From: a virus
DNA: 32,441 nt
IMG/VR virus record: IMGVR_UViG_3300028388_002207
Coordinates: 1 to 32,441 of that record
Reading direction: 5' to 3' (one strand)
In this document: positions 5,937-15,016 of the stretch, in pieces
Layout of the letters: every line of letters begins with the position of its first letter
Position numbering within the stretch: the first letter of the stretch is position 1
Made by a program: the position numbers and the translations under genes
Notes under the pieces: generated by a model
The model's database searches: none
Seen by the model: the letters and a program-made list of their open reading frames with translations, nothing else
Told to the model about the DNA's origin: nothing

Positions 5937-8900
5937 GTGGCATTTGAAATCCCAATTGTATTTAGTGCAGAAGGGGAGGCGGCAGTACAAGCGCTGCTTA
6001 CTTCTTTCACTAGAGACGCTAAGCGCCTATCTGAAGAGCAGATTAAAGGGATCAACCAAGCTGCGCAGGCTGCGCAGAAGATGGACCTAGTCAGTGATAA
6101 GATGGAGAAAAACAGCAAGGATGCTGGGAAGGCCGCAGAAGATGCGGGAAACAAAACATCTCAAGCTTCCTCGCAAGCTAGTAGAAGTGTAGAAAGTCTT
6201 AACGCTGAGCTAGTTAGACATCTAGGACTCTTAAAAGAGTTGGGAGCTAGTCAAGCTGCTATTGGCCAGATTGCAGCTGGTGGTACTTCGAACGCTTTGG
6301 GGGGTACAATAAGTGCTGATGAGCGCAGAATAGCGCGCTCTCTGCAAGACATGGCTGAATATAACAGGGAATTACAGGCTCTCGCTAACAAGTTAGATGT
6401 AGCTAGAGAACGGCAAAGAGGGTTAGGCGATGCGATGCAGAAGCAGGAGCTTGCTACAGTTCGTATAACGAAAGCTAACAAAGCTTTTAATGCCGAGATG
6501 TACGCTGCTGCCCAAGCTGAACAAACCTCTATCATTAGAAAGAAGGCATCTATTGACGCGATAGAAAGACAGAATAGGGCCTTAGCTACGGCTACAGCTA
6601 AGAACCAAGAATTTTCAGCCGCTTCAGCACTGGCTACAGAACTTCAGAAACAGGAACTATCTACCAAGCAGCAAACCGCTAAGGCTCAGGCTACACTAAC
6701 TACACAAATGAGCGCTGGGGTTGCTAGGCTTAATGAGTATAAGGCAGCAATCGCTAATCAAAACGAAGTCCAAAGAACTCAGATACACTCTCTCACAGCA
6801 GCAACCAAAGCCGAGCAAGAAAGACAGAGAGCACAGGACGCATCAGCTGCTAAGTTAAAAGCTTACAACGCTGATAGAGAAAAACAGATCTCCATTGATC
6901 AACAGCTTCTTAAGTGGAAGCAAAAACTGACAGCTCTAGAAGCTGCTGAAGCATCTTCTGTCCGTGCAGCACGCGCGGAATACGAGAGAAAAGCAGTAGC
7001 CGCAGGCATCCTTTCAGCAAATACCTCCCGAGCTGCAGCCGCAACGGGTCTTCACGCAGCCGCACTCGCCGTCGAACGCCAAGCCATGGCCGCAACTCGG
7101 GCCACTATGTACGGCTTGGGGGCCTCCATCGGTATCTACACCGGGGCGACGCTGGCCCTCGCAGCCGCCGTCTACGGCTCCGTGCGCGCCGTCAAAGAGG
7201 CGGTGAAGGTTGGGGCCGAGTTCGAGGACGCACTGGCGTCTGTGGCTGCTGTGAGCACCACAGCGGCATCAGGCACCAACGAATACCAGAACACGCTCAC
7301 CAAGATCGGCCAGAAGGCCGTCGATGTGTCCTCCACGTCTCGTTTCATGGCAAGCGAAGTCGTCGCCGCCATGAAGGAACTTGGCATGGCCGGTCTTGAT
7401 GCCGAGCAATCTATGGCTGCCGTAGAAGATACAATGAAAATGGCAGCTATTGGAGGAATTGAATTTGGGCGCGCTGCCGATATTGCTACAAATATATTGT
7501 TTGGCTTTAGGCTCGGTATTGGAGATCTTGGTTATGTCATAGATGCAATGGCCTATGCAGTAACTAATTCTAACCAAACTATTGAGCAACTTGGTAACTC
7601 TCTATCGTATGTAGCTCCGGTTGCAGAATCCTTTGGCTTGGGATTGGATACTGTTGTAGCGGCTACAGAGGTACTTGCTAACTCAGGTATTAAGGCAAGT
7701 CGTGCAGGTACTGGTCTTCGTCGTATTCTTCTCAGAGTCTTCGAACCTGTAGAAGCAGGTAAGAAAGCATTTGAAAACTTGGGCGTCTCTATGGATGAGA
7801 GCCTTGGTGGTGCTGATGCATTCATAGATTTACTTGAGCAATTATATGCAGCGACTGGAGGAGTAAACTCCGGTGTGGGCGAACTGGCAAACATCGTTGG
7901 TGTTAGAGCTGCACCTGCATTTATCCAGTTAGTTAAGTCAGTAGGTCTCGGAACTAAGTCTATCAGGTCTCTTAAAGATGAGCTAAGTGAGTCAGGAGTC
8001 TTGGGTGCTTCTGATGACATGTTCAGAAAGGTCAGTGATACACTGAAGACTGATTGGCTTGAAGCTCTTGGTGCTGTTGAAGGCGCTTTTGTCCAAGCGT
8101 TTGACTTTATAAAAACAGATTTGCGAGACGTTGTACAGAGTATAACGGCCACTATTAGAGCAATTACCTTTGACCCTTCAACCATACACCAACTTACAGA
8201 AGGGTTTAGGTCTTTTGCCATAACCCTAACTAACGTAGTACCACAGATAGTCGCATTCTATGGTGCCTATAAAGCTTTACAATTCGTTATAGCAGGAGGG
8301 AAGGCTTTTTCTTCTGCTACGACCAAATCTGCTGCATTTTTTGCTCAAATAAAAAGCGGTACAAAAGATTTAAAGAAGTCTTCTACTATTGTAGACCAGT
8401 ACGGTAATTCTTTAGCAGCGATAGACAGGAACGCTAAAAAAGCTAGTTCAGGCATAGCTCTAATAGGAGGTAAACTAGGCAAGCTAGCTAAATCTTTCGG
8501 CGGTATCGCTGCTACTGCTGGAAGATTGGTTGGTTGGACCTTGGCTTTGTCAGCTGTTGGTTTTGTAGTAGGCAAACTTGGTGACTTGGGTAAAGCTTTC
8601 GAAGGTAATGCAGAGAAAGCTGAAAGACTGAAGAAACAGTTCGAAGAACTTTCTGAAGCTCGTGATACTGCTGGGTCTTTCGAAAGACAAATATCGCAAC
8701 AAACTTCAGAGCTGCAAAACTTAGAGAAAGAGCTTGCGTTAGCTCAGGAAAGACAGGATAACTTTGCTACTCCTGCCAATACAGCTAGGATACAAGAACT
8801 TAAATCTGCAATCGCAGAAACAAAAACGGAATTGGCGGAATTTACTAAGCAGTATGAGTTGTATAATTTAGCTGCTGAAGAAAAAGATTTACAAATAGAG

Positions 8901-11900
8901 CAAGAATCTTTCGAAGCTAGAAAGAAAGCTTTGCAGGATCAAACAGATCTGTATGAAGAACAGCTTAATACATTAGAGGCGGTAAGAAGAAAAATAGATC
9001 TTTTAGAAACAAGAAAACCTGAGGGTTTTGTTTCAGGTAGAGACCAATATTCTTCTTCTGAAGAGCTTGAAGAGTTAAAGACTCAACAGGAAGAACTAGA
9101 ATCACAGATAAGCAGAACTAGTACAGTTATACAGAATCAACGCCGGTCTCTGGAGATGTCTCGACAGGTGATGAATTCATCTGTCGAGGACTTGAATGCG
9201 CTCAGGGAATCTCAGCAGCGGTACAATGTTGGTACTGCACAATCAGCTAAACTCATACAAGATAGTATAGAGATTTTTACTAATAAGGCGGCAGCTGTAC
9301 TAGAGCTTCAGGAAGCTTTCGATAAGTTAGGACAAGCTGCCCCTAGCGCCCTAAACGGTATTATGCAAGCTCTTACTGCTTTTAATAGCAGTATGAACAG
9401 CGTTGACGAGTTACTGGCTGAGATGGGCAGTACTGTGGGTAAGATGGTTAACCTACAGTTGGGTATAGGGGTAGATAGCTATGCTGCTGGGGCAGATGAT
9501 CTTGAAGCTCTTAGTAAACAGTTCGGCAATATTACTTCTAAACTCACTGAGTTTACAAACAAGGGAATTGAAGCTAAAGACGCTTTAGCAGATCTTTATG
9601 GAGATAATCCTGAGCTTGCACCATCTTATGCAGCCCAGTTAGAGGAAGAGAACAAAGCTCTTGAAAGTCGCATTGCTTTGATTAGAAAGCATGGTCAAGA
9701 AGAAGGGGCCTATCTTTACGAACAGCAACAGCTTAGAGCAAAAGCTAAAGAAGATCTTGCAGTTATTAGCGATTCAGAGAAGGCCCTGCTCGATCTTGCA
9801 AAAGAGCGGGGTACCCTTGATAAAGAGCAGGTTGGAATCCAGAAGACGGCCGAGGAACTGAGAACTGGTATTAATGCTCGCCTAGATCAAGAGCTTCGCT
9901 CTTTGGAGTTGAAGAGGGAAGAGAATAAGGTCATTGCTGAACAGAACGAGCTTAGTAAAGTTCAAGCCAAAGGAGATGAGTCAAACACCTGGGCTATAGG
10001 AAAGCGTCTTGACTATCTAAAGAAGATGGCCAATCAATATCGAGTCAATTATGACTTGGTTAAAAAGATATATGAGATGGAGTCAGCCTCTGGTGAACAC
10101 CCGGATGCACAACCTGGACAACCTAGGTGGGTAACGGACAAGAGTAACGGCAGAAAGACACAGGTTTGGGGGTCTTTCCAATTTACCACAGATACCTTAA
10201 AAACCATAGAAGACGCCGATATATCCAACTTTGCTGCTGAAGCCGAGACTCTGATGAAACATATCAGAAACCTCGGCGATCAAGGAGTCAAAACACTACG
10301 AGACTTCGCCATAGCGTATTACGGTGGTATGGGTACCTTCGAGGCGTGGCAGAAAGCAGTTGCTAATGGTACAAGAGAAGCTTTTGAAGAAGGTAATCCA
10401 GATACTACGGCATACGCCGATGCTTTTGTAAAACAGTTCGGAGAAGCTACTGACTCTATAACTGGCCTCACTGATGAAGCTGTAGGCGGACTAGACCTAG
10501 TAACTACTGAGACTGGCGATGTATTAGAGGAGATGGCAAAAGCCGCTGATGACATAAAGAAGAAGTACCTACCTGAAGATTACGCTAGAGAATATGCTGA
10601 CTCTATGCGGGAAGTTATAGGACTTCTAGTTCAACTAGGAGACTTAACACCTGAAGAAGGTCAGCGCGCTCTCATCGCAGTTCAGCAAGAACTTAACGAT
10701 AAGCTAGACGAGGGTCTGCTTAAAGTTCCGACCATGCAGGAGATATGGTCTGACACGATGAAGGATATGGCAAAGAGTGTTAGGGATACTTTGTCTGATG
10801 CCTTCTACGACTTGTTCTCAGGCTCTCTTAAGAGCTTGAAAGACTTTGGTAAGAAACTGAAAGAGGTATTCCTGAAGATTCTAGCTGACCTTGCATCTCA
10901 AGCCATGATGCGCCCCATCACCATCATGATAAACGGGGTGTTTGGCGGGATGCTGGGAGGTGGTGGTCAAGCCATGGCTGCTCAGGCGGCTGAAGGTGCT
11001 GTCAAGTCTTCTGGCACTGGCGGCTTCGGCCTTGGCGGCATCGGCCGTGGGCTCATGAATCCTGGCGGGTTCGACTGGGGGACTGGGATCGGCGGATTTA
11101 TCGAACGCGGCCTCTTCAATACAGGGATGTCAAACGTCGGTTCGTCCTGGGCAATGAACCTGTCACAGATGCCTAACTGGGCATTCATGGGGGGTGGCAT
11201 TGGAGGTTCTTTGCTATCTTCTTTATTGTTCAAAGGCAAAGGTTACAGTGGTATTGGAGGCGGTATAGGCAGTGGGCTAGGATCTATCGCTGGTGGAATG
11301 ATGCTCGCCCCGATGCTAGGCCCACTTGCCCCGCTTGGACCAATCATCGGAGGGCTGCTTGGTGGAGCCGGTGGTGGTTTCCTGGGCAGCCTATTCGGCG
11401 GCGGCAAACCGAAAACGCCTGCTGTCAACGCATCTATTAGTGGGGGTGATTTGTTGCTAAACAGGTCTCCGTCTCTTAAAGGTGAAAACCTTACCCAAGT
11501 ATCACAACAAATAGATGAGGCTAACCGAGCTTTTAACGATCTAATTAAAACCTTTAGTGAGGAAGGTCAAGAAGCTGCTAACAACATTGGTAAGGATTAC
11601 GGTAAATTTGACCTAGATACCGGGTTCCTTAGCGATGTTATCATCGACTTCTTTAAAGAAGGCATCAATGCAGCAGCAGAGGCTGGTGATGTCAGGGCTG
11701 AGATCCTTAAGAAATACACAGAGGATCTAGAAGGAGAAGACTTCGCTAATGCTATTCAAGCTACTCAGCAATACATAGATCAACTGCTTGCCGATGTAAA
11801 TAATCTGAACGGATCTGTTATTGGGGATATGTTAGGCTTGACTGGTAATGCTGATCAAGACCTTAAAATATTTGACCAGTATGTTCAGAAGTTCTGGGAA

Positions 11901-13694
11901 GCTGGAGACAGCCTAGAAGACGTGTATCAGAAAGCCTCAGAACATTTGAAAGGCGTCTCTGTAGCAATCGACGCTGCTCTTATTTCTGGCGTGAATCCTG
12001 ATGACATAGATTTCGGTTGGGCTGACTGGGCAGCTGGGATCATAAAAGAAGTAGCAGATAGCATAGAGGCAGTTCAATCGGGAATCCAAACGTTTGTTAA
12101 CGAATTTCTTACAGAGGAAGAGAAGAGAGACTTTATTCTTAAAGGGTCTCGTAAAGAAATAGACTCTAAGTTTGGAGCTGACTTCTTTGAGAAGAACGAC
12201 ATCACTGATAGAGAGTCTTTCACAAACTTCGTAAAGAACCTTGATCTGACTGATGAGGCTCAGCTCAAACTTTACACAACTATCATGGAGAATATAGGGG
12301 CGTTTGACGCTTTCTTCGACGCCATGGAAGATGGAGGGGAAGAAGTTCAAAACGCTCTGTCAGATTTTGCGGAAAGCATCAATAAATATATTGATGATGT
12401 CGTGGCTGGTAAAAGTCCAGACATGCCTGAGATAAGCAAGGATGCGATAGATGAAGGTAACAAGGGCTTCATGGACTGGTTGAAGGAGGATAACGACCCC
12501 AGTGGCGCTTTCGACAGATTGAACAAAGTCTTTATGGAGTGGGGCATTACGCTTCCGAAGACCAAAGACGAGTTGCTTAAGCTTGTTAATTCTGGCAAGC
12601 TATCTGCAGAGCAGATAGCCATATTGTCGTTCATGATTGACGACTTTGAATCCATGTTTGAAGAGCTTGGACCCACACTGGAAAAATCAAAAGGAGCAGT
12701 AAAAGATTGGCTAGATAACTTAGCTAAGGGTATCGTTAGTGAGGCTCCTGATCTTGAAGGGATGGAAGATATCGGTGCTCTAAAAGACTGGGCCAAAGGC
12801 ACGGAAACAACAGAAAAAAGCCTAGCTAGGTTGAAGGCTTTGTTTAAAGAGTGGGGCATGGAGCTGCCTGAAACTCGTTACGCTCTTCAAAAGCTGATAG
12901 ATTCTGGTAAACTGACAGAAGACCAGATGGCTATCCTGTCCCTAGTTTTGGGTGATCTATCTGCGGTATTTGGTGACGTTGCTTTCAGTGCTGAAGCAGC
13001 ATTGACAGACATGCAGACGCAGATCGGGGACTTCAGGAAGCAGATTTTGGAGTTTGGTTATTCCGATGAAAAGCTTTACAAGATGCGAGAAAAGGAAATC
13101 GAGGATCTTACCAAGAAGTTTATTGAGACAGAAGATCCTGAAAAGGCTAAGGAAATTTTCGATGAGATAATGCAAAAGTCTATCGATCAGTGGAACTCTC
13201 TGACCGAAGACCAGAAGTGGGCTAAGCGAGATGAATATCTAGCTTGGTTGGATGATTTGGAGAAGTGGGGCAAAGAGAAATTTGGTGAAGACTTTGATGT
13301 TGACGAATATCTTGATAAGAGGAAGAAAGAAGAGGAAGAGAGAAAGAAGGCCGAACTTGAAGCGCCTCAAATGCTTAAGGACGCAGCTATAGCATTGTCT
13401 GATGGAATAGGCGCTCTGCTGGAGGGCTTTGCTAAGATTCTTGAAGACATTAACCCAGATGTTTCTAAGGATCTTAGAGACAATAATGCCGGAGGTGACT
13501 CTAATCTGTCTAAGGCTATCGACAGCTTAGCAACGGTGGGAGAGAGCTTGATGGAAGCTGTTAGCGGTATGGCAGAAGCCAATGCCAACACAGCTAAAGC
13601 CATGAACGCAGCTGCCAGTAAGATAGCTAATCAGAAAATCACTGTTGAAGTGGTCGTGAGAAACGGCGGCAAGCAAGCTAAAGTGGGTTTCTAA
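5937..13694 (+). CDS. Tape measure protein with TP901 core and lytic transglycosylase domain
   Basis: A 2585-residue protein starting at GTG 5937 (GAGG upstream). Order: coiled-coil rich N-terminus (1-380); a hydrophobic Ala/Gly segment (about 388-418); TP901-type tape measure core (about 423-690, with the A-S-V-A-A-V-S-T and S-x-Y-V-A-P-V-A-E motifs); further hydrophobic segments near 765-785 and 862-885; long coiled coils (900-1350); a lysozyme-fold SLT transglycosylase (about 1355-1470, candidate catalytic Glu at 1382 in YEMES, then WGSFQFTTDTL and AYYGGMGT); a Gly-rich hydrophobic region (about 1657-1828); and a helical C-terminus with two degenerate repeats (about 2171-2252 and 2278-2350). 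It sets tail length, is ejected first and can open peptidoglycan. At about 1.5 A per residue it predicts a tail near 380 nm, unusually long. Confidence 0.93.
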   Translation: MAFEIPIVFSAEGEAAVQALLTSFTRDAKRLSEEQIKGINQAAQAAQKMDLVSDKMEKNSKDAGKAAEDAGNKTSQASSQASRSVESLNAELVRHLGLLKELGASQAAIGQIAAGGTSNALGGTISADERRIARSLQDMAEYNRELQALANKLDVARERQRGLGDAMQKQELATVRITKANKAFNAEMYAAAQAEQTSIIRKKASIDAIERQNRALATATAKNQEFSAASALATELQKQELSTKQQTAKAQATLTTQMSAGVARLNEYKAAIANQNEVQRTQIHSLTAATKAEQERQRAQDASAAKLKAYNADREKQISIDQQLLKWKQKLTALEAAEASSVRAARAEYERKAVAAGILSANTSRAAAATGLHAAALAVERQAMAATRATMYGLGASIGIYTGATLALAAAVYGSVRAVKEAVKVGAEFEDALASVAAVSTTAASGTNEYQNTLTKIGQKAVDVSSTSRFMASEVVAAMKELGMAGLDAEQSMAAVEDTMKMAAIGGIEFGRAADIATNILFGFRLGIGDLGYVIDAMAYAVTNSNQTIEQLGNSLSYVAPVAESFGLGLDTVVAATEVLANSGIKASRAGTGLRRILLRVFEPVEAGKKAFENLGVSMDESLGGADAFIDLLEQLYAATGGVNSGVGELANIVGVRAAPAFIQLVKSVGLGTKSIRSLKDELSESGVLGASDDMFRKVSDTLKTDWLEALGAVEGAFVQAFDFIKTDLRDVVQSITATIRAITFDPSTIHQLTEGFRSFAITLTNVVPQIVAFYGAYKALQFVIAGGKAFSSATTKSAAFFAQIKSGTKDLKKSSTIVDQYGNSLAAIDRNAKKASSGIALIGGKLGKLAKSFGGIAATAGRLVGWTLALSAVGFVVGKLGDLGKAFEGNAEKAERLKKQFEELSEARDTAGSFERQISQQTSELQNLEKELALAQERQDNFATPANTARIQELKSAIAETKTELAEFTKQYELYNLAAEEKDLQIEQESFEARKKALQDQTDLYEEQLNTLEAVRRKIDLLETRKPEGFVSGRDQYSSSEELEELKTQQEELESQISRTSTVIQNQRRSLEMSRQVMNSSVEDLNALRESQQRYNVGTAQSAKLIQDSIEIFTNKAAAVLELQEAFDKLGQAAPSALNGIMQALTAFNSSMNSVDELLAEMGSTVGKMVNLQLGIGVDSYAAGADDLEALSKQFGNITSKLTEFTNKGIEAKDALADLYGDNPELAPSYAAQLEEENKALESRIALIRKHGQEEGAYLYEQQQLRAKAKEDLAVISDSEKALLDLAKERGTLDKEQVGIQKTAEELRTGINARLDQELRSLELKREENKVIAEQNELSKVQAKGDESNTWAIGKRLDYLKKMANQYRVNYDLVKKIYEMESASGEHPDAQPGQPRWVTDKSNGRKTQVWGSFQFTTDTLKTIEDADISNFAAEAETLMKHIRNLGDQGVKTLRDFAIAYYGGMGTFEAWQKAVANGTREAFEEGNPDTTAYADAFVKQFGEATDSITGLTDEAVGGLDLVTTETGDVLEEMAKAADDIKKKYLPEDYAREYADSMREVIGLLVQLGDLTPEEGQRALIAVQQELNDKLDEGLLKVPTMQEIWSDTMKDMAKSVRDTLSDAFYDLFSGSLKSLKDFGKKLKEVFLKILADLASQAMMRPITIMINGVFGGMLGGGGQAMAAQAAEGAVKSSGTGGFGLGGIGRGLMNPGGFDWGTGIGGFIERGLFNTGMSNVGSSWAMNLSQMPNWAFMGGGIGGSLLSSLLFKGKGYSGIGGGIGSGLGSIAGGMMLAPMLGPLAPLGPIIGGLLGGAGGGFLGSLFGGGKPKTPAVNASISGGDLLLNRSPSLKGENLTQVSQQIDEANRAFNDLIKTFSEEGQEAANNIGKDYGKFDLDTGFLSDVIIDFFKEGINAAAEAGDVRAEILKKYTEDLEGEDFANAIQATQQYIDQLLADVNNLNGSVIGDMLGLTGNADQDLKIFDQYVQKFWEAGDSLEDVYQKASEHLKGVSVAIDAALISGVNPDDIDFGWADWAAGIIKEVADSIEAVQSGIQTFVNEFLTEEEKRDFILKGSRKEIDSKFGADFFEKNDITDRESFTNFVKNLDLTDEAQLKLYTTIMENIGAFDAFFDAMEDGGEEVQNALSDFAESINKYIDDVVAGKSPDMPEISKDAIDEGNKGFMDWLKEDNDPSGAFDRLNKVFMEWGITLPKTKDELLKLVNSGKLSAEQIAILSFMIDDFESMFEELGPTLEKSKGAVKDWLDNLAKGIVSEAPDLEGMEDIGALKDWAKGTETTEKSLARLKALFKEWGMELPETRYALQKLIDSGKLTEDQMAILSLVLGDLSAVFGDVAFSAEAALTDMQTQIGDFRKQILEFGYSDEKLYKMREKEIEDLTKKFIETEDPEKAKEIFDEIMQKSIDQWNSLTEDQKWAKRDEYLAWLDDLEKWGKEKFGEDFDVDEYLDKRKKEEEERKKAELEAPQMLKDAAIALSDGIGALLEGFAKILEDINPDVSKDLRDNNAGGDSNLSKAIDSLATVGESLMEAVSGMAEANANTAKAMNAAASKIANQKITVEVVVRNGGKQAKVGF
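12448..12985 (+). repeat. Two diverged protein-level repeats near tape measure C-terminus
   Basis: Two units, about 12448-12690 and 12768-12985, encode similar sequence: D-W-(L/A)-K, then L-x-x-(V/L)-F-x-E-W-G-(I/M)-x-L-P-(K/E)-T, then L-x-(K/S)-G-K-L-(S/T)-(A/E)-(E/D)-Q-(I/M)-A-I-L-S. They look like a tandem duplication of an approximately 80-residue helical module. The DNA copies are diverged, so it is an old event. Confidence 0.75.
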
Positions 13695-14186
13695 ATGGAG
13701 AGAGCACTAGACCCTCAAGTAGAACAAGCGCTCTACGATAACGAAACTACCCCTTGGTACTTGATTAAAATAGATTCGAACCAAGGGGCCTTACGCTTTT
13801 CTACAGCTGGAACCATATCTCATAGTGGGTATACCTGGGTAGGTGGGCCGAGCCTAAGCTCTCAAAGCTCTGGTGACTGGACCTTAACTATCCCAAACGC
13901 TGACGGACAAGCGTTTTTCTTAGGTGTCAATGATTCTGCCTATGGTTCTCCAGTTACTGTTTGGGCTTTAGACGGGGGTGGAAAGACAATCATCTATACA
14001 GGGTTCGTAGGGGAAGCAACAAATATGTCCTACGAATCTGTAGCTTTTAACCTGTACTCCACTAGCCCAGTCTTTAATCTTTTACCGAATGTTTTCTTAA
14101 AACCCCCGTTCGCTAACTTCTCTATTCAACCTGGGACAGAAGTTTCTTTTGGAGGGCAAACCTATATCTTGGAGCCTGAAGAGTGA
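13695..14186 (+). CDS. Minor tail protein (distal tail/hub-associated)
   Basis: A 163-residue beta-rich protein starting at ATG 13695 directly after the tape measure stop. The order of a short N-terminal helix, a W-Y-L-I-K-I strand, the G-x-T-I-x-H-S-G-Y-T-W segment and a C-terminal piece (F-N-L-Y-S-T-S-P, then a proline-rich loop and G-G-Q-T-Y-I-L-E) resembles the small hub proteins between tape measure and tip protein, similar in outline to DUF2163/DUF1833-type proteins. It likely forms part of the distal ring. Stop overlaps the next start (GTGA). The family is not certain. Confidence 0.65.
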   Translation: MERALDPQVEQALYDNETTPWYLIKIDSNQGALRFSTAGTISHSGYTWVGGPSLSSQSSGDWTLTIPNADGQAFFLGVNDSAYGSPVTVWALDGGGKTIIYTGFVGEATNMSYESVAFNLYSTSPVFNLLPNVFLKPPFANFSIQPGTEVSFGGQTYILEPEE

Positions 14187-15013
14187 GCGTATTAGACACG
14201 CTTATAGGTAACAACATAGATCAAGACTCTAGTTTTGATCTGGAAATAGGTCTAATACCCTCTAATGTATCCGACAATGACGGGGTCGTTAGAAACAGAA
14301 AGCTGTACACAACGCTTTTTACCCTATTCGAAATAAAAACAATAGACATTAGTAAAAATACTGCAGCGTCTATAGTCTCAGATTACTTTGATAAACAAGG
14401 AGAGTATTTTGAGTTTACTTTTCCTCTAGATGGAGAGACTTACAACGTCAGATATGTTGGAACACCGACTTCTGTTGAGGGTGAGGGTGTTGATTCTATC
14501 CAAGGCGGCAGACGAGTAGTAACTTTTGATCTTATAGGGTACAGATTAACTCCTCCAGCTGAACCAGAAGTAACAGATTTTCCTTACACGTTAGTAGAGG
14601 GTACGCTTTCTTCTGGCTTAGAAGATGGTGTGAAGTTAGACTGGGGTGATGGCCCTTTAGGCTCTCCTAGAACTAGGAGGCTTTATGTTAATCCAGTCTA
14701 TAATTTTTCTTTTACTATGGTGTTGACTCTAAGTGAATGGGAAAGTTTGTACGCTCATTATAATTACAACGCAGGCTCTAACTTTCTTTTTACAGACCCA
14801 ACCACAGGGGATTCTTATCTAGTAGATTATACAGATAAGCTTTCATTTAAGGTCGGGGAAGGGTTTAACGAAGAAGGACAATTTATAGAGGCTAGCATCA
14901 ATCTTTCCGGGTACCTCTACGCCTCTGCAGAGACAGGCAGGTGGCTTCTTGCTGACGGTTATTGGGATGACGGCGGATTGTGGGACGACAGTGCTGCTTG
15001 GCCTTTGGACTAA
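14183..15013 (+). CDS. Minor tail protein with duplicated tube-like domain
   Basis: A 276-residue protein starting at GTG 14183. Two halves appear homologous. Residues about 38-130 and 160-255 each carry R-(K/R)-L-Y, an aromatic-rich strand, a helix with E/S-D-Y or L-Y-A-H-Y, G-E/N-x-F-x-F, G-x-x-Y-x-V-x-Y, a GEG loop and a final L-x-G-Y strand. This would suit a trimeric hub mimicking the six-fold tube with two tube-like domains per chain, as known for some tail hub proteins. The C-terminus is Trp/Asp-rich (D-G-Y-W-D-D-G-G-L-W-D-D). Inferred from pattern matching by eye; family unnamed. Confidence 0.65.
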   Translation: MSVLDTLIGNNIDQDSSFDLEIGLIPSNVSDNDGVVRNRKLYTTLFTLFEIKTIDISKNTAASIVSDYFDKQGEYFEFTFPLDGETYNVRYVGTPTSVEGEGVDSIQGGRRVVTFDLIGYRLTPPAEPEVTDFPYTLVEGTLSSGLEDGVKLDWGDGPLGSPRTRRLYVNPVYNFSFTMVLTLSEWESLYAHYNYNAGSNFLFTDPTTGDSYLVDYTDKLSFKVGEGFNEEGQFIEASINLSGYLYASAETGRWLLADGYWDDGGLWDDSAAWPLD

Positions 15014-15016
15014 ATT

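Noticed and set aside
7553-8221. Long antisense frame of 222 codons under the tape measure gene
   Set aside because: It is the shadow of a strongly supported gene; composition is Ser/Thr/Pro-rich as typical of antisense frames, with no ribosome site.
12347-12859. Antisense frame of 170 codons under the tape measure C-terminus
   Set aside because: Lies within the repeat-bearing part of the tape measure; no motif or start signal.
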